From the NCBI GenBank assembly GCA_014378465.1, contig JACMNQ010000009.1:21508-85507 (forward strand): a DNA stretch of 64,000 nt, read 5' to 3'. The notes beneath the pieces were generated by a model. That model searched no databases. It had not been told where the DNA came from and saw only the letters and a program-made list of their open reading frames with translations. The position numbers and the translations under genes were made by a program. Shown one piece after another: positions 8,959 to 17,999 of this stretch. Source of the DNA: Oligoflexia bacterium (GTDB taxonomy: Bacteria; Bdellovibrionota; UBA1018). Position 1 is the stretch's first letter; each line of letters begins with the position of its first letter.

Positions 8959-10149
8959 ATGCGAACATTTTCCCTCTCCCTTCCCTTCTTTGCTGCACTG
9001 GTAGCCCTCCTCACCACTGGATTGTCCCTGACAGCATCGGACTCCTGCGCGGATTCGCGCTGGGATCTCAACGACGTGACGGTCATCATGCCTCTTCCCA
9101 AAGCTGCGACGCTGCCCCTTTACCTTCGGGCACCCAGTTCATCTGAAAATGGCTCATCCCTGATTCCCCACTCGGTTTTCACCCAAGCGGTGAGGTTGAT
9201 CGCTCCAGCGGTGAAGCAGACTCGCATCAATGAACACTACGACTCGCTGACCGCGCTCGCCTTTCGCATTGATCCCTGCTTCAAGAATTTACCGGCAGAA
9301 CCCTGCAAAAAAGAGCTCCGGGTCGTCTGGCAGCCAGTGCTCAACGGCGTTGCGCTGGATGCCGCCGCCCATACTTTCTACGAGCCTACTGACAGCGAAT
9401 TTCGCGTTCTGACCGCGGAGTTTCGCGAACTCAAGGACGGCACGACTGCGTCCGATCACCCGATGCCGCTTCAGATTCATCCCGGCATCGCCAAACTGGG
9501 ACTGCAGAACCCCGCTGTTCAGAATTTTCTGCGAAAAATGAAGTCCCGCATGAGTTTTCCGAGATTGAGAAAGATCACTTTTCTCGTACTGAACGCTCCA
9601 GGCAACAATTGGTCATTTCTCAGTTATCGCGTGAGCGAAGACGGTGAACTGCACCAGAACTCAATCGCCATCACAGGCCAGAGTTTTGAATCCTTTCAGA
9701 ATCAAGCCGGGCCCCGGGAGTATCTTTCAACTGACGTCGCCGTGGGCGAAAGCAAGCCCGGGACGGACCAGATCCTCTCCTTGATTCGGAACTCCCGAAA
9801 TCCGGATCTTAAAGAGCGACCCAAACTCATTCAGATCTATCAATCCACGCTTCGGCTCCAGAACCCCGCCACTCATCAACCAGGGACCATGGATTGCCTG
9901 TCCTGTCATGGCAGTCAGTCGGCCCGGTTTTGGGCGGGCAACCAGATGAGTGCGGCTGAACGCCAGCAGGTCGCTTCTGATGCCTATCCGAAGACAGGTG
10001 GTTTCGACTGGCGGAATATCAGTCCTGACCAGCAGAACACGATTGTTTTTCGCATGGTGGGTTACTTTGGAAAAACTCTCGCCCTGAACTCGCGCGTGAT
10101 TTTTGAGTCCGCCGAAGTGGCGAAAAGACTCAACGGCGGATCATTCTGA
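8959..10149 (+). CDS. Secreted protein with one c-type haem motif
   Basis: The ATG at 8959 has GGAAG nine bases upstream. A TTG three codons earlier lacks proper spacing. The 396-residue product begins with a clear signal peptide and is predicted periplasmic. A single C-L-S-C-H motif (residues 313-317) lies in the C-terminal quarter, the form used to attach haem c. Four other cysteines near residues 22 and 95-115 may form disulfides. I do not recognise the family. The gene at 56591 has the same general layout (signal peptide, then CxxCH late in the chain). A role as a periplasmic electron carrier is an inference from the motif alone. Confidence 0.7.
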   Translation: MRTFSLSLPFFAALVALLTTGLSLTASDSCADSRWDLNDVTVIMPLPKAATLPLYLRAPSSSENGSSLIPHSVFTQAVRLIAPAVKQTRINEHYDSLTALAFRIDPCFKNLPAEPCKKELRVVWQPVLNGVALDAAAHTFYEPTDSEFRVLTAEFRELKDGTTASDHPMPLQIHPGIAKLGLQNPAVQNFLRKMKSRMSFPRLRKITFLVLNAPGNNWSFLSYRVSEDGELHQNSIAITGQSFESFQNQAGPREYLSTDVAVGESKPGTDQILSLIRNSRNPDLKERPKLIQIYQSTLRLQNPATHQPGTMDCLSCHGSQSARFWAGNQMSAAERQQVASDAYPKTGGFDWRNISPDQQNTIVFRMVGYFGKTLALNSRVIFESAEVAKRLNGGSF

Positions 10150-10151
10150 CT

Positions 10152-11048
10152 TCACTGCGAGCCGCCGTGCAACGGATTCTGGGGCGGCGCAGGTGGATCC
10201 ATCGGAGGCTGGGCGGCGGCTCGGCGCAGGCCCATCCACTGCACGACCCAGATCGAAGCTTCGTAAAGAATGATCAGGGGAGCGGCGAGAATGACCATCG
10301 ACATCGCATCCGGCGGAGCGAACATCGCTGAAACGATCGTGATTCCCATGATCGCGTTGCGACGTTGCGCCTTGAGCGCGGCTGCATCGACCACACCCAG
10401 CGCTCCGAGGAGAACCACGAGTACGGGCATTTCGAAAGCGAGCCCGAAAAGCAGGATCAATTTCAAGGCTGTGTTGTAATACGCTTCGATCGTGAGCAAA
10501 GGGATTTCCGAGGGCCCCCCATAAGTGACGAAGTACTTGAAGCCGACCGGAAAAAGAATGAAGTACGCGAATGACGCGCCGGCAAGGAAAAAGAAAGTTG
10601 CTGCCGACACGAAAGGAACCACCAGTTTTCGCTCTCTGTGATGCAGACCGGGAGCGATGAATCCCCAGATCTGAAAGAAGAAAAATGGCGAAAGCAGGAA
10701 TACCGAAGTGTAGCCCGCAATCTTCAGATGGGTCAGGAAGTTTTCAAACAGGCTTGTGAAGTAAAGCTTCTGCTGGTCAGGAGGCATGACCTTGAAGAGA
10801 GGTCGACGCAAAAACTCCATGACCTTTTCAGCCATGAAGTAGCAGCCGATGAACCCTGCGAAAAAAACGTACAGACACCGCATGATCCGCTGACGGAGTT
10901 CATCCAGGTGATCAAAAAATCCCATCTTGGCCGCTTCGGCAGCGTTGGCCCCTCGGCCTGACCCCGAACCTCCGGAAGACGGGTAGCCGCCTTGAGAAGA
11001 GTGTTGAACTGGGCGGGAATTATTTTGGCCAAAATTGTCTTGAGTCAT
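10152..11048 (-). CDS. tatC: Twin-arginine translocase subunit TatC
   Basis: The 298-residue membrane protein has the TatC signature close after its first 40 residues (F-x-D-H-L-D-E-L-R-x-R) and six membrane helices. Conserved elements include F-x-x-P-F-F-F-F in the cytoplasmic loop and F-G-L-A-F-E-M-P-V in the later helices. TatC recognises the twin-arginine signal peptide of folded exported proteins. The N-terminus is extended by about 40 Gly/Ser/Gln-rich residues and the C-terminus by a proline-rich tail. No tatA or tatB lies next to it. It is divergent from the cyclophilin gene, with a gap of under 50 bases. Confidence 0.96.
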   Translation of the reverse strand: MTQDNFGQNNSRPVQHSSQGGYPSSGGSGSGRGANAAEAAKMGFFDHLDELRQRIMRCLYVFFAGFIGCYFMAEKVMEFLRRPLFKVMPPDQQKLYFTSLFENFLTHLKIAGYTSVFLLSPFFFFQIWGFIAPGLHHRERKLVVPFVSAATFFFLAGASFAYFILFPVGFKYFVTYGGPSEIPLLTIEAYYNTALKLILLFGLAFEMPVLVVLLGALGVVDAAALKAQRRNAIMGITIVSAMFAPPDAMSMVILAAPLIILYEASIWVVQWMGLRRAAAQPPMDPPAPPQNPLHGGSQ

Positions 11049-11095
11049 GGGGTGTGAAAGGCCATATTCGCGTAATTAAAAGGAGTCTGTCAACT

Positions 11096-11758
11096 ATGCG
11101 TTCTCGCGGCGTACTTTATGGGATCTCGGCACTGATCGCTATCGGCATTATATGCGGTCTTATTTATTTAAAATCTCAGAAGCCTGCACAGGACACCTTG
11201 GCAGGTTCTCCGGGTGCAAGCACGACGGAGATGGCAACTTCATCCTCCCCTTCTCCCTCAGTGAGCGCGACTCCCGAGGCAGCCAAGACGACCAACCTGA
11301 CGCCTGATCTGATGATTGACGGCAACGGACTTTCCAAAGCGACCGTGATCGTGACGACCAACAAGGGAGTCATTCGATTCAAATTCTATCCCAAAGATGC
11401 TCCTAACACGGTCACCCGCATCATTGAACTCATCAACAAGGGTTTTTACAACGGTCTCAAGTTTCATCGGGTCGTTCCAGGTTTCGTCGTTCAGGGTGGC
11501 GATCCGCAAGGCAATGGAACCGGCGGCAGCGGCCAGAAACTGAAAGCTGAATTCAACGACCGCAAACACGTCGAAGGCGCCGTGGCCATGGCCCGCGCGC
11601 AGGATCCGGATTCAGCCGACTCGCAGTTCTACATTGCGCTGGCCCCACAGCCCCACCTCGATCACTCTTACACCGTCTTCGGTCAGGTGATCGAAGGCAT
11701 GGACGTGGTGAAGAAATTGCAACCCGAGGACAAGATGATTTCACTCATCATTGAGTGA
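11096..11758 (+). CDS. Cyclophilin-type peptidyl-prolyl isomerase, membrane-anchored or exported
   Basis: The ATG at 11096 follows AGGAG by ten bases. A GTG 14 codons upstream is in frame but has no site. The 220-residue product has an N-terminal hydrophobic helix, then a Ser/Thr/Pro-rich linker, then a cyclophilin domain (about residues 75-220). That domain shows F-H-R-V-x-x-x-F-V-V-Q-G-G-D-P-x-G-x-G and S-Q-F-Y-I-A. The enzyme catalyses cis-trans isomerisation of prolyl bonds, probably in the periplasm. The bacterial form lacks the tryptophan that binds cyclosporin tightly. Confidence 0.92.
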   Translation: MRSRGVLYGISALIAIGIICGLIYLKSQKPAQDTLAGSPGASTTEMATSSSPSPSVSATPEAAKTTNLTPDLMIDGNGLSKATVIVTTNKGVIRFKFYPKDAPNTVTRIIELINKGFYNGLKFHRVVPGFVVQGGDPQGNGTGGSGQKLKAEFNDRKHVEGAVAMARAQDPDSADSQFYIALAPQPHLDHSYTVFGQVIEGMDVVKKLQPEDKMISLIIE

Positions 11759-11799
11759 GAGTGATCGAAGTCTGAACCAAAGACCCGAAGGAGAAACTC

Positions 11800-12306
11800 A
11801 TGAGCTTTTTGAAATCCGTTTCCAGATCCAGCGCCCTGGTTGCAGTCCTGGCTTCAATATCAGGAGCATCATTGGCTCTTGCGGCTCCTCCTTCGAATGC
11901 TCTGGCTTACCTGAGCATCTCTCCCGGTTTCACCCGCGACCCGGTCGCTCGTGAAATTTCCATTCTGGATGACGGCGGGGTCATGGCGATCGCGACGAAG
12001 CTGCGGACGGGCGAGGTCACTCAGACTCGTCTTGGCACTCTCGAAGCTGGAACACTCCTCGCCTTGAAGAAGACAGTCGCTTCGATCCCGGCTGACGGAA
12101 AACTGATGGACAGCAATGAGGGCGGCCCCATCTGTTCAGATGCGCCGGAATACAGCTACCAGGTTCGCCCCATGAAGATGCTGGTTGAAGTTGCACGGTC
12201 CGCTCAATGTCACGAATTCATGATGAACGTCGGGCAGATCTATGGCGTCAAAGCCATTCTCGACGGCTTCAACTCACTTTCTCAACTGGAAACCATCAGC
12301 AACTGA
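11800..12306 (+). CDS. Small exported protein, unknown
   Basis: This 168-residue protein follows a strong ribosome site (AAGGAG). It has a signal peptide ending near A-L-A at about residue 29. The mature part of about 140 residues looks alpha/beta and contains two cysteines, probably a disulfide. I recognise no family. It begins 41 bases after the cyclophilin stop on the same strand and may share its transcript. Confidence 0.75.
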   Translation: MSFLKSVSRSSALVAVLASISGASLALAAPPSNALAYLSISPGFTRDPVAREISILDDGGVMAIATKLRTGEVTQTRLGTLEAGTLLALKKTVASIPADGKLMDSNEGGPICSDAPEYSYQVRPMKMLVEVARSAQCHEFMMNVGQIYGVKAILDGFNSLSQLETISN

Positions 12307-12309
12307 GTC

Positions 12310-12927
12310 CTACTGCCACTTCTTGTTCGTGGAATCGGTTGGTAGAATTCCCGCTGCCTGGAGCGCTTTGGCCGCGCGCTCTGACTTCGTGCGAATCCAG
12401 AGCTCGTACATTCTCAGAAGATCCTTCTCGGATTTCTGCGCGGTTCTGTCACTGACTGCTGCGAGCACTTCGACGAAAGACGCAAACTTGTGAGCCAGTT
12501 CTTCATAAAGTGATCTCAGAACCTGCTCTTCCGCGCGAGCTGCGACCTGCTTGTAGGCAGTGCCTCCCATATCGATGTAGTAATCGAGGTCAACAAACTT
12601 TCGATTGAGACTGTCCTGAAAAAAACCGGCCGTATAAAGAGAGACATCACCGACCTGGCGCAGAAGGATGCGCTGGGCTTCCGGCCTATCCTGCTCCAGA
12701 GCATCTCTCACCATGAATGCCAGAGGCTCCTCTTTCAAGTGGCCTTCTGAATCCCGAGCGTAAAGACGATCGGTCGTCATGAATTGATTGAGGAGATTGA
12801 CGAGGTACATTTCAGTTTCAGGCTGGGGTTTGAGCTGATGATGCCCAAGAGCCTCCTGAACGAGTTCATGAAAGTAAGCCTGCGGCTGAGTCACGAGGGT
12901 TAAACTGAGACCAGGTTTGTCGCCCAT
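12310..12927 (-). CDS. Conserved-looking helical cytoplasmic protein, unknown
   Basis: The frame extends up to 12972. The best start is the ATG at 12927, which follows a purine-rich AGGAGGGAG block, giving 205 residues. The product is soluble, mostly helical, with no signal peptide, membrane segment or cysteine. It has a repeated pattern of amphipathic helices from about residue 90 onward. I cannot assign it to a family. It converges on the preceding plus-strand gene with three bases between them. Confidence 0.75.
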   Translation of the reverse strand: MGDKPGLSLTLVTQPQAYFHELVQEALGHHQLKPQPETEMYLVNLLNQFMTTDRLYARDSEGHLKEEPLAFMVRDALEQDRPEAQRILLRQVGDVSLYTAGFFQDSLNRKFVDLDYYIDMGGTAYKQVAARAEEQVLRSLYEELAHKFASFVEVLAAVSDRTAQKSEKDLLRMYELWIRTKSERAAKALQAAGILPTDSTNKKWQ

Positions 12928-13156
12928 GTTGTCTGAACTCCCTCCTCTCATGGTAAACCCATTCAGATTCATGTCAAATACTCGGAGGTCACTTTTGACT
13001 CATTGCGCTTTAAGATTCGCCAGGTCGGTTTTAGGAGCGTTTCAGGCCGAATCCCCTTGGGTCCTCGACCGGGTCCAGCTCCGAGCCAATTCCCGAGTGA
13101 AGAGATTTGGATTCAAAGACCGGGTCGCTTAGATTAGAATCTGGAGAGTGACCCTC

Positions 13157-13798
13157 ATGCCCCCTTTAAAAAATCTCTCCGTGATTCTCTGCACACTCCT
13201 GGGCCTCGCGGTAGCGAGTTCTCAGAGCTCTGCTGCGCAGGGCAAGCCAACGGCCAATTCGAGTGAAATCAAAGTGACTCTTTTTGAACAGCCCTGTCTT
13301 TTGAGCGGCCCCGTGGATCGTTCGATCCTGACGGCGATCCATTCGATCAGCCCCGAGAAAATTCCGGTCCTTCAATCTCCGGAGCAGTTGAAAAAAGCCC
13401 TCGAAACACTTCGCGGCGTTCAAGGGCTTCCGGCAGCGGTGGATCAATACAAGGAACATCTCAAAAAGCGGATGATGGCGCTCATCGCCTTTCAGGACTC
13501 CATCGGAGCGGCCCGCAAGAAAGCCAACATCGATCTCTTTCTCGCAAACGTGCGTGAGCATGTCTTCGAAAGCAAAGTGAAGGATTTTGAAACTCAGGCC
13601 AGAAAAATCTCTGAAAAGACGTCCACCCCCTGGAGTGGCGCTTTCGTGGACCAGCTCAAGACGCTGTATGAAAGCGTGGTTCAGCCGCATCCGGAAGAAG
13701 AATTTCACCGGGCCATTCAGATTTCGAACATTCACTACACCTGTGCCTTTGACGATGGCGGCGAAAAAGGTCCGAATTCAGTTTCCACCGAAGAGTGA
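13157..13798 (+). CDS. Secreted helical protein, unknown
   Basis: The ATG at 13157 has GGAG ten bases upstream. The GTG at 13148 is too close to that site to be used. The 213-residue product has a signal peptide ending around S-S-A-A-Q. The mature part is charged and mostly helical, with two cysteines far apart (near residues 48 and 197) that may pair. No known domain is apparent. The gene converges on the MarC gene. Confidence 0.75.
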   Translation: MPPLKNLSVILCTLLGLAVASSQSSAAQGKPTANSSEIKVTLFEQPCLLSGPVDRSILTAIHSISPEKIPVLQSPEQLKKALETLRGVQGLPAAVDQYKEHLKKRMMALIAFQDSIGAARKKANIDLFLANVREHVFESKVKDFETQARKISEKTSTPWSGAFVDQLKTLYESVVQPHPEEEFHRAIQISNIHYTCAFDDGGEKGPNSVSTEE

Positions 13799-13806
13799 TC
13801 CATCCC

Positions 13807-14409
13807 TCAGTGCGCGACTTTCATCCAGTCGGAGAGTGCTTCGAAGATCCCGCTTCTCATCATGGACACGGCGATTGCCGCAAGAAGAAGGGCCGCGATC
13901 TTGGAGAGAACGACTGTACCGTCCTGACCGATCACCCGAGTGACATTTTCTGATTTTCTCAGAAGGATCCATGCGAATGCGTAATTGGTGACCAGTGCCG
14001 CAAGCGTGATGAAATAACCGACTGTACTCACCTGCAGGATCAGAGTCGTGAGGACTCCCGGACCAGTGATCAGTGGAACCGCGAGAGGCACGATGCCGGT
14101 GGAGCCGGACGCCTCACGGTGCACGGCTGCCGGACCACCGGCGAGATCCGCCAGGGAAACCAGAAGCAGCACCAGTCCTCCGGCAATCTTGAAATCAAAA
14201 ACCTGAATTCCCAGGTGCCTGAAGATCTCACGCCCCAGAAAAACAAAGACGATCGCGACCACGAAAGCGACGAGCATCGAAGTGTTCACGACTCGGTTTC
14301 GCTCCTTTGGCTCCATTCCACGAGTCATCCCCAGATACAGGGGCACGGTCCCGATGATGTCCATCGCGACCAGAATGGCCATGAAGCTGACTAGAAATTT
14401 ACCGAGCAT
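13807..14409 (-). CDS. MarC/NAAT family membrane protein
   Basis: The 200-residue protein has six hydrophobic segments and typical MarC features. These are the opening F-x-x-x-F-x-x-I-L-V-A-M-D-I-I-G-x-V-P, the central I-A-G-G-L-V-L-L and the L-I-T-G-P-G-V-L-T-T segment. The family is found widely in the inner membrane. Its transport role is not well established, despite the historical link to multiple antibiotic resistance. The gene follows the M16 protease gene on the same strand with a short gap. Confidence 0.9.
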   Translation of the reverse strand: MLGKFLVSFMAILVAMDIIGTVPLYLGMTRGMEPKERNRVVNTSMLVAFVVAIVFVFLGREIFRHLGIQVFDFKIAGGLVLLLVSLADLAGGPAAVHREASGSTGIVPLAVPLITGPGVLTTLILQVSTVGYFITLAALVTNYAFAWILLRKSENVTRVIGQDGTVVLSKIAALLLAAIAVSMMRSGIFEALSDWMKVAH

Positions 14410-14433
14410 GGACCGGGCCCCCTACTTCGTGTC

Positions 14434-17103
14434 TCAGCCCACCACGCTCGTGACCAGATGAGGCTCAACGAGGAATTTGCGGCAGATTTCCTGAATGTCC
14501 TTTGGACGCACGGATTCAATCTTCTTGATGATCTCGGCATCGTCCTGGAAAGGCAGGTCGTAGATCGATTCGAGCCCGTAACTTGCGGCAATCGAAGAAT
14601 CGCCCTGCAGGTCCATCGCTCGACGCCCCAGGAAATACTCCTGAGCGCGTTTCATTTCAGATTCTTTCGGGCCCTTGTTGGCAAGAAGCTCAAGCACCTG
14701 GCGAATGCCAGCCAGCGCATCATCCTTTTTCTGCGGAGAACACGCGATGTAAGTGCCGATGTAGCCCTTCTCCATCCCTTCAAAACTGACGGGAGCCACC
14801 GTGTAAGCAAGACTCTTCTTTTCCCGGAGTTCGATGAAAAGGCGACCGCTCTGTCCACCCAGCAGCGTCTGCATCAGGCGCACGCCGTAGCGTTCTTCGT
14901 CCGTGAGGCGAATGCCGAGGCCACCGACCAGGATATGCACCTGTTCACGGCCCAGATTCTTCTCCACCCAGCGCGGAGCCTTGAGTGCAAGCTCTTCACG
15001 GAGCGAAGGCAAAGGCTTCAGTGCCGGCAGTTTTGCCGTTTTGCTTTTCAAGTGGCTGTCGAATTGAGCCAGCCAGGAATCGAGTTCGCGGCGTTTCACA
15101 TTTCCGACCACGGTGAGGATCAGGCGCTCCGGACGAATCCACTGGGAGTGAAAGGCCTTGAGCTTGGCGGAGTTGATCTGCCTGATGCTTTCAAATGATC
15201 CGGTTGAAAATTTCGAGTACGGATGATTCTCAAAAAGCGTTTCCAGAAACAGTTTTGAACAAAGCTGACCCGAGTGATCGTCCACGCTCTTGATGGACTC
15301 TTCGACCACACGGCGCGAATGATCCACTTCGGAGTCCGGAAAAGTCGGCTCAATCAGAACTTCATTGAACAGGTTCGCAAGCTTGTTGAAGTCCCGCGCG
15401 AGGCCGGTGGTCTGGACTCCCACGGTGTGACGTCCCGAGAAACCGTCCATGCCTGCCGCACTGCCTTCGACAAGAGCGGCAATCGCGCGTGCATCTTTTG
15501 ACGCCGTGCCCTTGGTCCAGGTATTGGCCATGAGATTGGAAGAACCCCAATCCGATTCAGCGGATTTGACGGGCTGGTTGAGCTCCAGACGCAGGCCACC
15601 CATGGCGACGGAATGGATGCTCATCACTTGAGACTGCGGACGCTCGCGGTAAATCACTCGAACGCCGGAAGGCAGCGTGAAGAATTCCGGGCGAACCTGA
15701 CCTGACGTGTAGGCGCCGGATTTTTTCGAAGTGGCCTTTGCCTTCTTGGCCGGAGCCGCTTCGGCAGCGGGCTTCAGAATCTTCCTGGACTGTTCCTCGA
15801 TCGACTTCATGTCAAAGCCGTCTTCAGCCTTCGGCAGAAGCAGACAGAGACTCATGCGCCGATAATCCAGGTAACGATTCAGAACTTCCTTCATCGTCTT
15901 GGAATCCACATCGCGAAGGTCTTCGAGGTACTGCTGATCGTAATTGAGATCACCCATCGTGAATTTCAGGAAACCCAGACGCCCCGCGATTCCGTCAGCG
16001 GACTGAGTGGCGTAGAGACGTTCACTCTCGGCATTGACGAGCACGCGGGAAATTTCATCATCCGTCGGACCTTCATTGCGAATCCGGTCGAGTTCACCCA
16101 GAAGTTCGGTTGCGGCAGCGTTGATTTTGGCGACACTGTCCATCTCGACCTGAAAATAAAGCATGCCGGGATCATTCGGGACGTAGAGTCCTCCGCCGAC
16201 TTCCGTCGCCACTGAACTTCCGTAGAACAATTTCTGATACAGGCGCGAGAGCTCGCCCATCGAAAGCACGCTGGCCGCGAGATCGAGAGCGGCGATGTCA
16301 GGGTGTCTGAGTCCGGGAGCGCGAAAGGACATCGACAGAGTCGGAGTCTTGACGTCAAAGCCCTTCTTCACGCTGGTCAGGGTCTTGCGGAGTTCCGGCT
16401 CGGAAGCGCGAGCGACCAGAGGAGCTGTCTTCTTCGGGAGCACTTTCTGGCCGTAATGTTTTTCAAGAAGCTTGATGAGAGTCGCTTTGCGGGCTTCAGT
16501 GTAAGGCCCCACGAGGACCAGACCCATGTTGCCGGAAACGTACTGACGCTTGTAGAACGCCTCGAGGTCCGTGACCTTGGCAGCTTTGAGCGTCTTGACG
16601 AAACCGATGACGGGTTTGCCATAAGGATGTTTCGCGAAAGTCGCGGAGAAAAGTTTTTGAAAGAGAACGCGGCCGGGAGAATCTTCATTCTTGGCCAGTT
16701 CTTCGAGAATGACTTCGCGCTCGCGTTCGAAGTCGGATTTCAGAAATTTCTGCGGCTTGGCCATCGTACCAAAAGCATCGAGGACCTTTTCCCAGTGATG
16801 GGCGGCGCAAGTGACGTGGTAGACCGTCTGGTCAAACGAAGTGTAAGCATTGATGTCCCCACCGAGAGATTCCACGGCGGTAGCCATCTGACCCGTGGAA
16901 GCGCGTCCCGTTTCCTTGGCAGCCGCATCTTTGAAAAGCATGTGCTCCAGGAAATGCGCGAAGCCCGCTTCCGGTGGGCGCTCGTCTCCACTCCCTGTTC
17001 TGATCCACCAGTAGCTCGCCGCTACCGGAGCGTCGTAATTCTGAATGATGACGGGGATACCATTGGAGAGAGTGAATTCTTCAGGACGTTGAATCTTCGG
17101 CAT
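14434..17103 (-). CDS. Double-domain M16 zinc metalloprotease
   Basis: The start is the ATG at 17103. The TTG two codons upstream is less likely. The 889-residue product is a fusion of two M16 halves. The N-terminal half carries the inverted zinc site H-F-L-E-H (His50, Glu53, His54) and the downstream glutamate helix with E-R-E-V-I-L-E-E. The C-terminal half, after a Lys/Ala-rich linker near residue 465, keeps the fold, including G-L-x-x-T-G-x-F, but has no HxxEH and should be inactive. This is the arrangement of pitrilysin-like or processing-peptidase-like enzymes, where the inactive half closes the chamber. There is no obvious signal peptide, so the protein is probably cytoplasmic. Confidence 0.94.
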   Translation of the reverse strand: MPKIQRPEEFTLSNGIPVIIQNYDAPVAASYWWIRTGSGDERPPEAGFAHFLEHMLFKDAAAKETGRASTGQMATAVESLGGDINAYTSFDQTVYHVTCAAHHWEKVLDAFGTMAKPQKFLKSDFEREREVILEELAKNEDSPGRVLFQKLFSATFAKHPYGKPVIGFVKTLKAAKVTDLEAFYKRQYVSGNMGLVLVGPYTEARKATLIKLLEKHYGQKVLPKKTAPLVARASEPELRKTLTSVKKGFDVKTPTLSMSFRAPGLRHPDIAALDLAASVLSMGELSRLYQKLFYGSSVATEVGGGLYVPNDPGMLYFQVEMDSVAKINAAATELLGELDRIRNEGPTDDEISRVLVNAESERLYATQSADGIAGRLGFLKFTMGDLNYDQQYLEDLRDVDSKTMKEVLNRYLDYRRMSLCLLLPKAEDGFDMKSIEEQSRKILKPAAEAAPAKKAKATSKKSGAYTSGQVRPEFFTLPSGVRVIYRERPQSQVMSIHSVAMGGLRLELNQPVKSAESDWGSSNLMANTWTKGTASKDARAIAALVEGSAAGMDGFSGRHTVGVQTTGLARDFNKLANLFNEVLIEPTFPDSEVDHSRRVVEESIKSVDDHSGQLCSKLFLETLFENHPYSKFSTGSFESIRQINSAKLKAFHSQWIRPERLILTVVGNVKRRELDSWLAQFDSHLKSKTAKLPALKPLPSLREELALKAPRWVEKNLGREQVHILVGGLGIRLTDEERYGVRLMQTLLGGQSGRLFIELREKKSLAYTVAPVSFEGMEKGYIGTYIACSPQKKDDALAGIRQVLELLANKGPKESEMKRAQEYFLGRRAMDLQGDSSIAASYGLESIYDLPFQDDAEIIKKIESVRPKDIQEICRKFLVEPHLVTSVVG

Positions 17104-17109
17104 GGTCAA

Positions 17110-17347
17110 AGCCTAGATGGATCCCCTGGGAGAATCTAGATAAATCTCGAACTCTTTGACTCCGTTACACAGCTGCACCTCTGGCGCATCGTTTAAGTTA
17201 TACAGAGTTATAACAAAGAGTTACCGAACTGGGGAGTTTTGCACCCAGAAGACTTTTACTCACCGAGGCAAGCCGGCTTTAGCTCGCTGAGTTAGCTTTG
17301 GACTTATGCGTTGCGATCCCTGCTGCAGACGAGTAGAAGGGGGCCAT
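17110..17347 (+). promoter_or_regulatory. Leader region of the RRM gene with an inverted repeat
   Basis: The region upstream of the RRM gene is AT-rich around 17190-17220. It holds an inverted repeat GTTATA-N6-TATAAC (17197-17214) that also contains -10-like sequence. About 130 bases of possible leader follow, long for this window. Long leaders are common for cold-induced RNA-binding proteins, but I see no direct proof of one here. Confidence 0.35.
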
Positions 17348-17746
17348 ATGAATACGAAGCTTTATATTGGGAATTTACCGTTCACGGCCGAAGAAGGACA
17401 ACTCGAAGCACTCTTTGGCGCGGATGGACGCAAAGTCGCCTCGGTCCACATCCTGGTCGACAAACATACGGGACGCTCCCGAGGATTTGCCTTCATTGAG
17501 ATGGCCAATGCAGCCGACGCACAAAAAGCCGTTGACGCACTCCAGGGTCACGAGTTCATGGGCAGACCGTTGACCGTGAATGAAGCTCGCGAGCAGGCTC
17601 CCCGTGAAGGCGGAGGCTTTCCCGGCGGTGGTGGAAACCGTGGTGGCTTCGGTGGTGGCGGCGGCGATCGCGGCTTTGGCGGACCCCGCGGCGGAATGGG
17701 TGGCGGCGGCGGCGGACGCGGCACCCGCGGTGGGTTTGGCAGATAA
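17348..17746 (+). CDS. Glycine-rich RRM RNA-binding protein
   Basis: The ATG at 17348 follows AAGGGGG. The 132-residue product has one RNA recognition motif (about residues 3-80) with RNP2 L-Y-I-G-N-L and RNP1 R-G-F-A-F-I-E-M, whose aromatic residues stack on RNA bases. A C-terminal Gly/Arg-rich tail (about residues 85-132) of RGG-like character follows. This is the form of the small bacterial Rbp proteins, many of which are cold-induced RNA chaperones. The gene stands alone with a strong terminator behind it. Confidence 0.94.
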   Translation: MNTKLYIGNLPFTAEEGQLEALFGADGRKVASVHILVDKHTGRSRGFAFIEMANAADAQKAVDALQGHEFMGRPLTVNEAREQAPREGGGFPGGGGNRGGFGGGGGDRGFGGPRGGMGGGGGGRGTRGGFGR

Positions 17747-17793
17747 TTCAACAGCCGCGAATCCAAGCGCGGCGCAGTTCAAAAAATACTGAC

Positions 17794-17829
17794 GGGCTCG
17801 GCACTTCGTGAAAGTACCGGGCCCTTTTT
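17794..17829 (+). terminator. Rho-independent terminator after the RRM gene
   Basis: A stem of about 13 base pairs (GGGCTCGG... with ...CCGGGCCC, one wobble and one mismatch) and a short loop is followed by five Ts at 17825-17829. Confidence 0.85.
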
Positions 17830-17942
17830 GCGTCCGGGAGTCCGTGGCCAAAATGTCTCCAGTCCCTTTTCACCTGGATCCAGTCAATCCGAAAAATGCT
17901 TGCCCAGGGCCTGTTTAGTCGCATTTTCCTGAAATTTGTTCA

Positions 17943-17958
17943 TGGCACTGCCCTTGCT
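17943..17958 (+). promoter_or_regulatory. Sigma-54 (-24/-12) promoter
   Basis: The sequence TGGCAC-N5-TTGCT matches the RpoN consensus at every invariant position (GG at 17944-17945, GC at 17956-17957, with the required spacing). The expected start point is near 17969, about 30 bases before the ATG at 18000 of the DUF4360-type gene. By the known mechanism it would need an enhancer-binding activator. I could not identify the activator site. Confidence 0.8.
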
Positions 17959-17999
17959 CAAGGGGAGTCCAGGTCACTAACCGCTTGAGGGAGAGCACT

